Source: Planctomycetaceae bacterium (lineage in GTDB: Bacteria; Planctomycetota; Planctomycetia; Planctomycetales; Planctomycetaceae). From it: a stretch of 64,000 bases of DNA. Under the pieces are notes generated by a model. The model did no database searches and was not told where the DNA came from. It was given only the letters and a program-made list of their open reading frames with translations. The number at the start of each line of letters is the position of its first letter. Positions within the stretch are counted from its first letter, which is position 1. The position numbers were made by a program, and so were the translations under genes. Of this stretch, positions 52,502 to 61,085 are shown in pieces. The stretch spans positions 930,001 through 994,000 of the forward strand of contig CP051247.1 in assembly GCA_017795105.1 (NCBI GenBank). The letters are read 5' to 3'.

Positions 52502-53475
52502 GTAATATTACTCCTTATCGATTCCTGAGGCGGGACGCAGTACGTACGCCAGGCGCCTTAATGATTCGTTCGAGACTGGATATCGGGCGCTAAACGTGGT
52601 CTCTACGGCAGCTGGGCGAAGCGAACCTGGGGGGTCGCCTGCTGATTCCTGACAGCTGGTGGGACGAATACGGGAAGCGTGCAGTCAGTAGGTGGCCGGG
52701 AATTATACCCAGTCCTCGCCTGTGTCGGCGCAAATTCACAAAAGGAAGCCAGATAATTCTGCCGGAGCGTACGGTCGTAGGAATCGATTCGCCTGGTGAA
52801 ACCAGGTTCGATGCCCGTCAGTCCCTTTGTTGCCGACTCCTTCTCCGTCAACGTTCAGCCCGGCTTGTGTTCGTCTGTCGCGGCCTAACCACCGACAGGT
52901 GCACAGAAATTCCCGAGGTCGTGACGTCGCCGTCAAACGATCATTGATAACCGGTCGACGGCTGCGACGTCAGAGGACTTTTCGCAAAGCCCTGAAAAAA
53001 AGCAAAAAAAGTCACATCCTCGCCCCTCTAAAATCGCACGTACACCTATTTGTCAGTTAAAGAGCAAACCGCTTGGCTCGATTCCGCTCGGTGACAGGAA
53101 CCGGCCCCCTTTCCCCACTGGCTCATGCCACGGCGGCCAGCTCAAGAAAAATCAGGACATATCAGACAATTCCGTTGTAGCGACCGCAGTCGGACCATAA
53201 AATTTAAGTCCAGTCTGCTGCGACACTTCGAAGAAGGTCCCCTGATCTTTTCCGAGATTGTTTCAGCTCTCTATCCAGCAAATCTTCGAGTTTTTCCTCG
53301 TTTCTCGTCGAAGGTTTACTTTGTCAGTGCGGTTTATTGACAGAGTAAGCAGGTTGACTGATCTGACTTCTCGCCGTTTCTCAGGCTGATTTCCCGCTAG
53401 AGAGCCAGATCTGCTTTGCGTCACCTGACGAGTCTCCAAAGGATGTGGCAACACATAAGAACAGGACCGGAATTC
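52502..53475. other. 974-bp gene-free region with one hairpin
   Basis: No frame here has convincing coding character. TGACGTCGC (52922-52930) and GCGACGTCA (52964-52972) form a perfect 9-bp stem, extended by CGTC/GACG (52931-52934 / 52957-52960) past a three-base bulge; an A-rich stretch (52996-53010) follows. The region lies between a minus-strand gene and the plus-strand DUF1549 gene, so it contains two promoters. A small RNA could sit here; I recognise no known RNA family. Confidence 0.4.
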
Positions 53476-55143
53476 ATGAGGACCTACGAATTCATGCGGC
53501 AATCTCAAGCATTTCTCGCCGCTGCAGCATTCTGCGTCTGTGCGACAGGCGTGCTCGCAACACAGCCGCTTTCCCTCGAGGGAGCCGAGCAAAGCGATTA
53601 TCGCCTGAAGTACGATCCGGCCGTTGTTGACAAGATCAACATGCTGATCAGCCGGGGCTACGAGGACAACGAGGTCAGCCCGTCTGAACAGGCCGACGAC
53701 GTGACCTGGCTGCGTCGGGTTTATCTCGATCTCGGCGGACACATTCCTCCCTTGAAGGACATTGAAGAATTCACGTCGGACAAAGATCCGAACAAATACG
53801 CCAAGGTGATCGACAAGCTGCTCGACAGCGACAGTTACGTCAATAACTGGACCACGATCTGGACGAACGAGTTGATCGGCCGCCAGACTCCTCGACGAAC
53901 GAGTCGTGAGGGAATGCAGAAGTTTCTGCGGGAAGCCTTTGCCAAGAATCGCCCCTGGGTCGATGTCGTCAGTGATCTGCTCACCGCGGAAGGCCACTAC
54001 GAGGAGAATGGTGCAGTCAATTATCTGCTCAGTCAGATGACGATGCGGGATGAAGGCGTTCAAGTGACCGCCAAGACTGCCCGCGTCTTCCTTGGCACGC
54101 AGGTGCAGTGCACCCAGTGTCACAACCATCCGTTTAACGACTGGAAGCAGGATCAGTTCTGGGAATTCAACAGCTTTTTCCGTCAGGTCCGGCGTGTCGA
54201 TCACCGCAAGATCGATCCGGAAACCGGACGGCAGGTCGACGACTACTCCGAGCTGGTTGTGAATGACTTTTCCGGCCCGGTCTACTTCGAAAAACGGAGC
54301 GGCCTGATGCAGGTTGCTTATCCGAAATACTTCGGAAACGATGTCGAGTTCGACAACGGCAAATCGCGGCAGGCAGTTTTCGCTGAAGCGATTGTTAAGG
54401 ACGGTGATCACCAGCTGGCCCGTTCCCTGGTGAACAAGATGTGGGGGCACTTCTTCGGCTTTGGGTTTACCCGTCCGGTCGATGATATGGGTCCACACAA
54501 CCCGCCATCGCACCCGGAACTGCTGGAACATCTGACTGACAGCTTTGTCGCTTCCGGTTACGACTACAAAATGCTGCTTCGCTGGATCACCAATTCCGAG
54601 GCGTACCGGCTGAGCAGTGAGTTCAACCCGAAGAACGAGCTCGACAATCCGGCTGCGGGCGAAATGCCGCTCTTCAGCCACATGTACATCAAATCGATGC
54701 AGGCCGAGCAGCTGTTCGACTCCCTGTTGATTGCCGGCAACTCGACCGTCGGTGGTGTCAGCCAGGGGAATTACGCTCAAATGATGCAGAAGCGAAATCA
54801 ATGGCTGCAGCAGTTCGTGACAACGTTCGGCACCGACGAGAACGACGAGTCGACCACGTTTAACGGCAGCATCCCTCAGGCTCTGATGATGATGAACGGC
54901 GAACTGATTGACGCCGCCACGATGGGAGAACCGGGAAGTCTGCTGCACAAGGTGGTCACATCCGGGGAGCGGGATTCCCGCAAGATTCAGTTGCTGTATC
55001 TGGCCGCCCTGGGGCGAAACCCCACCGGCCGCGACCTCTCGGCCGTGAAAAAGCTGATGCAGGTCAGCGGTGACCCGGGAACTGCCTATCAGGATCTGTA
55101 CTGGGCTCTGCTGAACAGCAACGAGTTCATCTTCATCCGCTAA
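53476..55143 (+). CDS. DUF1549/DUF1553 secreted protein
   Basis: A 555-residue exported protein without the N-terminal cytochrome domain. The signal peptide is MRQSQAFLAAAAFCVCATGVLA after a short lead; the ATG at 53476 has AGGA nine bases upstream, while ATG 53494 is an alternative and a TTG at 53416 gives an unlikely long lead. DUF1549 runs from about residue 35 to 260 (LRRVYLDLGGHIPP, with CTQCHNHPFNDW near 210) and DUF1553 from about 290 to 550 (NKMWGHFFGFGFTRPVDDMGPHNPPSHPE). It precedes DUF1501 and closely resembles the C-terminal part of the fusion protein at 57203-59389, so the two may be recent duplicates. Confidence 0.9.
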   Translation: MRTYEFMRQSQAFLAAAAFCVCATGVLATQPLSLEGAEQSDYRLKYDPAVVDKINMLISRGYEDNEVSPSEQADDVTWLRRVYLDLGGHIPPLKDIEEFTSDKDPNKYAKVIDKLLDSDSYVNNWTTIWTNELIGRQTPRRTSREGMQKFLREAFAKNRPWVDVVSDLLTAEGHYEENGAVNYLLSQMTMRDEGVQVTAKTARVFLGTQVQCTQCHNHPFNDWKQDQFWEFNSFFRQVRRVDHRKIDPETGRQVDDYSELVVNDFSGPVYFEKRSGLMQVAYPKYFGNDVEFDNGKSRQAVFAEAIVKDGDHQLARSLVNKMWGHFFGFGFTRPVDDMGPHNPPSHPELLEHLTDSFVASGYDYKMLLRWITNSEAYRLSSEFNPKNELDNPAAGEMPLFSHMYIKSMQAEQLFDSLLIAGNSTVGGVSQGNYAQMMQKRNQWLQQFVTTFGTDENDESTTFNGSIPQALMMMNGELIDAATMGEPGSLLHKVVTSGERDSRKIQLLYLAALGRNPTGRDLSAVKKLMQVSGDPGTAYQDLYWALLNSNEFIFIR

Positions 55144-55157
55144 CAACGAAACAATCC

Positions 55158-55183
55158 CCGCGATGGTGAGTCCATCATCGCGG
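55158..55183 (+). other. Intercistronic hairpin
   Basis: CCGCGATG (55158-55165) and CATCGCGG (55176-55183) form a perfect 8-bp stem with a ten-base loop in the 75-base gap between the DUF1549/DUF1553 and DUF1501 genes. No T-run follows, so it is more likely a stabiliser or attenuator than a full terminator. Confidence 0.45.
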
Positions 55184-55218
55184 CATTGCCTACACCCTTT
55201 CCGAGTCTTTGGAGAATA

Positions 55219-56493
55219 CCCATGAGTCAGATGAAACCCGGAACCATGGATCGCCGACACTTCATGCGCCACCTTGCCACCGGCAGTGCGATGACGATTC
55301 CGGCGTTTCACTTTCTCAACCACCTGCAGGCAAACGCCGCTGAAGTCCGGCGAAATCAAAAGGCCTGTATTCTGATCTGGTTGAGCGGTGGTCCGCCGAC
55401 AATCGACATGTGGGACCTGAAGCCGGGCTCCAAGAACGGGGGCGAGTTCAAGCCGATCAACACGGCCGGCGATCTGCAGATCTGCGAGCATATGCCGCAG
55501 ATCGCCAAGCAGATGGACAGCCTCTCGGTCATCCGTACGATGAGCACGCGTGAAGCGGACCATACTCGCGGTCGCTACTACATGCACACCTCTTACGTGC
55601 CGAACCCGACTGTGATCCACCCGTCGTTCGGCTCGGTCGTCAGTCACACGCTGGCCCCGCAGCGGAAGGATCTGGAAATTCCCGCCTTCATTTCGATCGG
55701 CGGCGGTGCCGGCAGCTCCGGATTCCTGGGCATGACGCATGCCCCGTTCGTCGTCGACAGCAACGGTCAGATCCGGAATGCCGATCCGACCGGTGTCGAT
55801 CGCCGTCGTCTGGAACAGCGTCTGGCCATGTGGGATGTCGTCGAATCGGGTTTCATCAACTCCGATCGTGGCGACCTGCCCCAGGCCCACAAAGACGTCT
55901 ACCACAAGGCGGTCAACCTGATGACCTCGTCTCAGATGGACGCCTTCAAGGTGGCCACGGAAGACCCCAAAATTCAGGAAGCTTACGGCAACAACAACCT
56001 CGGCCGCGGCCTGCTGATGGCCCGTCGACTGGTCGAAGTTGGCGTGCCGTTCATCGAAGTCAACTTTGGTGGATGGGACCTGCACAACGACGTCTTCAAT
56101 ACGCTGCGTGATCAGCGACTGCCGACCCTGGATCAGGCAATTGCTGCACTGACTCAGGACCTGAAGAGCCGCGGTATGCTCGACGACACTGTCATCCTCT
56201 GTATGGGTGAGTTCGGACGAACACCGCGAATCAATCAGGATGTCGGACGCGATCACTGGGCCTCGAGCTGGTCGCTGCTCATCGGCGGTGGCGGACTCAA
56301 CGGCGGTGTTGCCGTTGGTGAGACCGACAAGGACGGCGTCGGCCTGGAAAGCAAGAGCTACCTGCCGGGCGATGTCTGGGCGACCGTGAGCAAGGCGATG
56401 GGCATTCCGCTCAATATCGTGCACACCTCGAAGCGAGGTCGGCCGATGAAGATCGCCAACGGCGGTAACCCGATCGACGAGCTGATCAGCTAA
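55219..56493 (+). CDS. DUF1501 family exported protein
   Basis: A 424-residue DUF1501 protein. The leader has a twin-arginine-type motif (MDRRHFMRHLATGSAMTIP) and the mature part begins near NAAEVRR. Core motifs are CILIWLSGGPPTIDMWDLKP near 45, RTMSTREADHTRG near 103, RLVEVGVPFIEVNFGGWDLH near 277, GEFGRTPRINQDVGRDHW near 335 and KRGRPMKIANGGNPIDELI at the end. The frame opens earlier, but the ATG at 55219 has GGAG seven bases upstream. It follows a DUF1549/DUF1553 gene and is closed by a perfect terminator, so the pair forms its own transcription unit. Confidence 0.93.
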   Translation, partial: PMSQMKPGTMDRRHFMRHLATGSAMTIPAFHFLNHLQANAAEVRRNQKACILIWLSGGPPTIDMWDLKPGSKNGGEFKPINTAGDLQICEHMPQIAKQMDSLSVIRTMSTREADHTRGRYYMHTSYVPNPTVIHPSFGSVVSHTLAPQRKDLEIPAFISIGGGAGSSGFLGMTHAPFVVDSNGQIRNADPTGVDRRRLEQRLAMWDVVESGFINSDRGDLPQAHKDVYHKAVNLMTSSQMDAFKVATEDPKIQEAYGNNNLGRGLLMARRLVEVGVPFIEVNFGGWDLHNDVFNTLRDQRLPTLDQAIAALTQDLKSRGMLDDTVILCMGEFGRTPRINQDVGRDHWASSWSLLIGGGGLNGGVAVGETDKDGVGLESKSYLPGDVWATVSKAMGIPLNIVHTSKRGRPMKIANGGNPIDELIS

Positions 56494-56526
56494 CGACCGA
56501 GACGGTTGTGAATTGGAACTCAATCG

Positions 56527-56556
56527 ATGGGAACCGTTCGCGGTTCCCATTTTTTC
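56527..56556 (+). terminator. Perfect rho-independent terminator
   Basis: ATGGGAACCG (56527-56536), loop TTCG, and CGGTTCCCAT (56541-56550) form a perfect 10-bp stem followed by a run of T. It lies 33 bases after the DUF1501 stop and separates that unit from the sigma factor. The open frame that starts within it is therefore not the sigma gene start. Confidence 0.93.
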
Positions 56557-56601
56557 GGCCCCCTGTCCGGGGTCTGCGGCCCTCGACTCGAGGAAATGAT
56601 T

Positions 56602-57201
56602 GTGACAAATCAGGAGATTGCCAGCTCCGATGCCCCCGATGATGGGCTTGAGCCCCGTCGTACCTCCGAATCGGCCTCGGCTGAAGGAACTCCTGATCGC
56701 GAATTCGTCGACCAGTTCGTCAAAACGCAGCGTCGGCTCTATTTATACCTGCTCGCTCAGGTTGGGAACCCGCATCCGGCCGAAGAGATTCTGCAGAACG
56801 TCAATGTGGTCATCCTTTCGAAATGGCAACAGTTCGAGCCGGGGACCAACTTTCTGGCCTGGGCTTATCGCATCGCCAGTCTGGAAGTCCTGAAATACCG
56901 GCAGAAGTCCAAGCGGCAGAAGCTGCTGTTTGATGACGACTACCTGGCGACCATTGCCAGAACGGTGGAGGAACTGAACGAGAACACGGAATTGCGGCGG
57001 CAGGCGCTCGCCCGCTGCTTGAAAAAACTGAAGCCGGTCGATCGCGAACTCGTGCGGCTGAAATATCAGCTGGGACGGGACGGCCAGGCACTTTCCGAGA
57101 TGTTGAATCGCCCGGTCAACTCGATCTATCAATCACTGGGACGGATCCGGCGATCCCTGTTGAAATGCGTCGAAGCTCAAATCGCCGCGACGGTACGATA
57201 A
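56602..57201 (+). CDS. ECF-type RNA polymerase sigma factor
   Basis: A 199-residue ECF sigma factor of the Rhodopirellula/Verrucomicrobium type. Region 2 covers about 45-110 (PAEEILQNVNVVILSKWQQFEPGTNFLAWAYRIASLEVLKYRQK), region 4 about 140-190 (LKKLKPVDRELVRLKYQLGRDGQALSEMLNRPVNSIYQSLGRIRRSL). The GTG at 56602 has AGGA seven bases before it; the ATG at 56596 is too close to that site, and the frame open to 56527 starts in a terminator. A variable 35-residue head precedes region 2. The gene ends one base before the anti-sigma/DUF1549 fusion, which is presumably its regulator. Confidence 0.92.
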   Translation: MTNQEIASSDAPDDGLEPRRTSESASAEGTPDREFVDQFVKTQRRLYLYLLAQVGNPHPAEEILQNVNVVILSKWQQFEPGTNFLAWAYRIASLEVLKYRQKSKRQKLLFDDDYLATIARTVEELNENTELRRQALARCLKKLKPVDRELVRLKYQLGRDGQALSEMLNRPVNSIYQSLGRIRRSLLKCVEAQIAATVR

Positions 57202-57202
57202 A

Positions 57203-59389
57203 ATGGAACGTCATCCCAAACATCGAAAGATCTGCGAACTGGCCAGCCTTCTCTGCGAAGGGCAGCTCGATGAGGCCGGTGCGGACGAACTTCAGCAGCT
57301 CGTCACAACCGACGCCGCGGCACTCGATCTCTATGTGCGGTATCTCGAACTGCACTGCAATCTGCATTGGGATTTCGGAATGGCGTCCGTTGAGTCCTCC
57401 GACGCCGCGACCGCTGTCGCGATGCCGGAATCGGCGGACTCGATGAAGGGGCTGCTCGACGAGTTGCTCGCCGAAGCGTCGGTCCAGGACAGCCCGGTCA
57501 TTGAACGGAAACGGAAATCATCGTCGCGCCGCAGGGCTGTCGCGTTGCTTACCAGTTCGCTGGTTCTTCTATTCGTTTTTGCTTCGGGCTCGATCTGGCT
57601 CAATCGACAGAGCACTCCGACTCCGCAGAATATCGCCGAGAACGACGCCCCCCAGACGGAAACCGTCACTCGAAATTCAGAGAACGCCCATGCTTCGGAT
57701 GAGGACGGGATGGACATCCCTGCTCCACCGCCGGAGCTTCCTTCGATCGACTGGGCCGTCGCTCACGATCAGCCCGATCCGATTGCTGCGGACAGCGTCG
57801 AAGGTCATCCGACCGACCGCGAGAACGCTCCGGTCGGTGTCGCTTACGGTCGCGATGAAGACATCATTAACGCAATCAACACGCAGGTCGCCAACGGCTG
57901 GGAAGACTGGGGATTCTCACCCGCTCCCGCGGCTGATGACTTCGAATGGATTCGCCGTGTCTACCTCGACCTGGCAGGCCGAATTCCAACCGAGGCGGAA
58001 CTGGAGAGCTTTCTGGCTGACGAGTCGCCGGACCGCGACCAGAAACTGGTCGATCGGCTGCTTGAGTCCCCTTCGTTTGCGTTGCACTGGTCGACAAACT
58101 GGATGAACCTGTTGGTCGGACGCTCGCCGAATCCCCAAGTCGATCGGCTGACGCTGCAGGAGTATCTGTATGCGGTCGCGGAACGGAATGGTTCGTGGAA
58201 CGGCGTGGTGAAAGACCTGATCGCCGCTGAAGGAAATCCACGCGAGAATGGAGCGGCAAACTTTCTGGTCGCACATCTCAACAATCAGGCGGTCCCGGCA
58301 ACGTCCTACGTCGCCCGGACTCTGCTTGGTTTTCAGATTCAGTGCGCTCAGTGTCACCAGCACCCGTTCTATTCGGTCAGCCAGCGAGAGTTCTGGGAAC
58401 TCAACAGCTTCTTCAAGCAGGCGGTTGTGACCCGGGTCGCATCCTCTGGCGATTCCGACATGCCGCAAGTGGAACTGCGTGACCGACAGACCGGCGGCCC
58501 GACGTACTACGAAAGCCGCGATGGCGTTATGCATGCCGCCTTTCCAAGGTACAACGGAACCGAAGTCGATGAAGCCGAAACGGTCTCGCGCCGGCGGCAG
58601 CTTGCCGAACTCCTCGTGGAAGGGGAAGACCCGCTCGTGGCTCAGGCCTTCGTGAACCGGACCTGGTCGCAGTTGTTCGGTTACGGATTCACTCAACCGG
58701 TCGACGATCTCGGGCCGCACAATCCGCCCTCACACCCGGAGCTGTTCGCCACGCTTTCGCGGTCCTTCGTCGCCAACGATTACGACATCAAACGGCTGTA
58801 CCGCTGGATCTGTCTTTCGGACGCGTATCGCCTGTCGAGCCGCATTGCCGATGGGAATCGGGAAGACGCCCCCGATCAGGGGAACCCTCCGGCCTTCACC
58901 CGCATGTACTTCAAGCCACTTTCCCCGGAGCAGCTGTATGATTCACTGCTCGCGGTGTCCGGACACTCCCACCGTGCGGTCCGGAACCGGGAACGGCACG
59001 TGGCGACCCGGGATGGCTGGGTCCAGCAGTTTGTCAGTTCCTACGAGAACGATGAGAACAATGAGTCGAGCCACTTCGACGGGACGATCTCACAGGCTCT
59101 GGTCCTGATGAATGGCGATCTGGTCGACGAGACCATCTCTCCTGACAAGAATCCGTTCCTCGTGGAGCTTATTCAAACCTCGCTGACCGATCAGGAGAAA
59201 TTTGAACGAGTCTGCATTAAGGTCCTGTCCCGCAAGCCGACCCAGAAGGAACAGGCGTTGTTCCGACAGGTCCTCGCGTCGCTGCGAGATGTGAAGTCGG
59301 CCCCGGAACGGAACACGCTGCTCGCTCGCCGACTGTCCGATTTGCTCTGGGCTTACGTGAACTCCAGCGAGTTCATCACAAACCACTGA
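57203..59389 (+). CDS. Membrane-anchored anti-sigma-like / DUF1549 / DUF1553 fusion
   Basis: A 728-residue protein with the same architecture as the one at 7540-10170. The N-terminal ~105 residues are cytoplasmic and match the anti-sigma N-terminal type (ICELASLLCEGQLDEAGADELQQLV, AALDLYVRYLELHCNL). A helix follows at about 114-130 (ALLTSSLVLLFVFASGSIWL). A low-complexity linker leads to DUF1549 (from ~219; RRVYLDLAGRIPTEAELESF, CAQCHQHPFYS near 379) and DUF1553 (~464-725; NRTWSQLFGYGFTQPVDDLGPHNPPSHPE). Its ATG is one base after the sigma stop, and the cytoplasmic domain is appropriately placed to bind that sigma factor. The outer part shares whole blocks with the protein at 53476-55143. Confidence 0.88.
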   Translation: MERHPKHRKICELASLLCEGQLDEAGADELQQLVTTDAAALDLYVRYLELHCNLHWDFGMASVESSDAATAVAMPESADSMKGLLDELLAEASVQDSPVIERKRKSSSRRRAVALLTSSLVLLFVFASGSIWLNRQSTPTPQNIAENDAPQTETVTRNSENAHASDEDGMDIPAPPPELPSIDWAVAHDQPDPIAADSVEGHPTDRENAPVGVAYGRDEDIINAINTQVANGWEDWGFSPAPAADDFEWIRRVYLDLAGRIPTEAELESFLADESPDRDQKLVDRLLESPSFALHWSTNWMNLLVGRSPNPQVDRLTLQEYLYAVAERNGSWNGVVKDLIAAEGNPRENGAANFLVAHLNNQAVPATSYVARTLLGFQIQCAQCHQHPFYSVSQREFWELNSFFKQAVVTRVASSGDSDMPQVELRDRQTGGPTYYESRDGVMHAAFPRYNGTEVDEAETVSRRRQLAELLVEGEDPLVAQAFVNRTWSQLFGYGFTQPVDDLGPHNPPSHPELFATLSRSFVANDYDIKRLYRWICLSDAYRLSSRIADGNREDAPDQGNPPAFTRMYFKPLSPEQLYDSLLAVSGHSHRAVRNRERHVATRDGWVQQFVSSYENDENNESSHFDGTISQALVLMNGDLVDETISPDKNPFLVELIQTSLTDQEKFERVCIKVLSRKPTQKEQALFRQVLASLRDVKSAPERNTLLARRLSDLLWAYVNSSEFITNH

Positions 59390-59533
59390 TCAGGCAGTCA
59401 CCACCAGCGACTGCGTCAGTTTGTCTCCACTGTGAAAAGCGGATCGGTTGGGGCGCGTCCTGATCGGTCGATAATTGTCCATCGACGGGCTGACCGAGCG
59501 TTTAAACAGCGGTTTCATAAGGGGTTAGAGCTC

Positions 59534-59548
59534 TGGCACACTGTTTGC
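59534..59548 (+). promoter_or_regulatory. Consensus sigma-54 promoter
   Basis: TGGCACACTGTTTGC is an exact match to TGGCAC-N5-TTGC, with GG and GC at the required spacing. The ATG of the 54-residue membrane protein lies 39 bases after the -12 GC, and AAGGAG is placed in between, so transcription would start at about 59560. Confidence 0.7.
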
Positions 59549-59587
59549 CATATTATCCTGCTCACGTTTTCCAAAAGGAGAAAAGAG

Positions 59588-59752
59588 ATGAGCAGTTCAC
59601 ATATCCCCCGAGATCGACACGAACCAGACGATGAACGTCACCCGACCGATGCTCCAGATACTGACAACTCGGTTCCGTTTCTGGTCGCGTTCGGAACGTA
59701 CTTCATCGTCGCCGTCATCATCCTGACGCTGATCTTCCTGATGACGCGTTAA
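59588..59752 (+). CDS. 54-aa single-helix membrane protein under a sigma-54-type promoter
   Basis: A 54-residue protein with a hydrophilic, histidine- and aspartate-rich N-terminus (RDRHEPDDERHPTDAPDTDN) and a C-terminal membrane helix (FLVAFGTYFIVAVIILTLIFLM) ending in Thr-Arg. AGGAG lies seven bases before the ATG, which is a strong ribosome site. The start is also supported by a consensus sigma-54 promoter 40 bases upstream. The topology looks like a tail-anchored protein with the acidic head in the cytoplasm. No family is recognised. It is convergent with the MlaD gene, 82 bases away. Confidence 0.75.
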   Translation: MSSSHIPRDRHEPDDERHPTDAPDTDNSVPFLVAFGTYFIVAVIILTLIFLMTR

Positions 59753-59834
59753 TTCGCCTGCAGCGTTTCAGTCCGCATGAGTTTCCGCGTTCATGCGATA
59801 ACGCGACTGCAAGTGGACATAAGAGCGATACGCT

Positions 59835-61019
59835 CTACGGGCCGCCGAATGGTCGAAAGCCACTCGAGCGGCCTTTGATATTGCTGGGCGCTGTGGAAGA
59901 GGCTGGCGTAATTGTTGCTTCTTTGACGCCGGAGGAGCCCTTGAGATAACCGCTGACCCCGAGAACTTCCGGGTGACGGGCAACCTTGTCGCTGAAGACC
60001 TGCATATCGCGGACAATTGGATCGAGGTTCTTCAGCAGAGCCGCCAGGGAGGACGATGCAAACTGCAGGTTCTGATACAGCTGCGGATCCCGCGAGAGTC
60101 GCTGTAGAGAGCCATCTCCCTCGTTCAATTGCTTGCTGAACTGATTGAGCTGATGCAGCGTCGAGTTCAGCGAGTTCATGCTCGATGCCAGACTGGCCAT
60201 CAGCTGATCGGAATTCGCCGCCAGGGGCGTGGTCATCGTCTCGAGATTGTTCATCGTCTTGCCGAGGGAGGCGACGGCGTTGTTCGTCGTCCCAATTGTC
60301 TGCTGGGTCTGTTGCACGAGCAGATCGGTTTGCTTGATCAGCTGCGGAAGCGCGACCATGGCTTCTTTAACGGCCAGCTGCAATTCGGGGTCGGCGATGA
60401 AGCCATTCGCTTCGTCCAAAGTGACCGAGGCTTTCTGCATGGCGACCGTGAGTTGACGCAACGCCATGGCGGCCTGCTCAACCATCAGATCGATCTTGCC
60501 TTCATTGGTCTCCAGAAGTGAGTTCACGTTCCGGGCGACCATCTGCCATTCCCGGCTCGTATCAGCGAAGACTTCAACAGTATCGGTCAGCCGCGATTCA
60601 AGGCGTTGCATCGCTTCGAACGGATCCTGAGCTTCGACTCCATTGAAGCGGTGGTTCGCCGCCACCACATCGCCGGTGCCGACGGAGAACTCGATATGCG
60701 ATTCTCCCAAGAGAGACTGCACGACCTGCGGCTTGGCGTCGCTGGCAAGCGGATAGCGTTCCCGAATCTCGGCTGTCACGATCACCTTGCGGGACTTCCG
60801 ATCAATGGCAACATCGGTGACGCGGCCAACGGGAATGCCGGACTGCTGGACCGGAGTGCCAGGATGCACGCCCGTCAGTACGTCGTATTCAATCTGAACG
60901 ACGTAGCGCGGTTCGTAATAACGCTCGAGCTTCCCGAACTGGACGGTGAGCACGACGCCTGTCGCTATCGCGATGACGACGAACAATCCGACTCGAAACT
61001 GGAGTTGGCGTTCTGTCAT
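59835..61019 (-). CDS. mlaD: MlaD/MCE-family lipid transport protein
   Basis: A 394-residue MCE-domain protein. One N-terminal helix (VGLFVVIAIATGVVLTVQF) anchors it in the inner membrane, followed by the MCE beta-barrel at about residues 38-115 (VLTGVHPGTPVQQSGIPVGRVTDVAID). A long helical region from about 140 to 340 resembles the coiled part of MlaD/PqiB-type proteins that build a lipid channel. It is the last gene of an MlaE-MlaF-MlaD operon, 66 bases after the ATPase. In proteobacteria these proteins move phospholipids between the two membranes. No MlaA, MlaB or MlaC is in the window. Confidence 0.9.
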   Translation of the reverse strand: MTERQLQFRVGLFVVIAIATGVVLTVQFGKLERYYEPRYVVQIEYDVLTGVHPGTPVQQSGIPVGRVTDVAIDRKSRKVIVTAEIRERYPLASDAKPQVVQSLLGESHIEFSVGTGDVVAANHRFNGVEAQDPFEAMQRLESRLTDTVEVFADTSREWQMVARNVNSLLETNEGKIDLMVEQAAMALRQLTVAMQKASVTLDEANGFIADPELQLAVKEAMVALPQLIKQTDLLVQQTQQTIGTTNNAVASLGKTMNNLETMTTPLAANSDQLMASLASSMNSLNSTLHQLNQFSKQLNEGDGSLQRLSRDPQLYQNLQFASSSLAALLKNLDPIVRDMQVFSDKVARHPEVLGVSGYLKGSSGVKEATITPASSTAPSNIKGRSSGFRPFGGP

Positions 61020-61085
61020 GGTGGGTCAGTGATTCAAAATTCAAAGCAAGAAACACGAACGAATCCGGGCGAGGCAGCCGAATTC

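Noticed and set aside
52603..53340. Four short frames in the 974-base gap
   Set aside because: Their composition is not coding-like, none has a ribosome site, and none resembles a known protein.
53263..56550. 1095-residue open frame on the minus strand
   Set aside because: It lies antisense over two recognisable plus-strand genes (DUF1549/DUF1553 and DUF1501). The translation has no domain pattern, and long antisense frames are common opposite GC-rich codon-biased genes.
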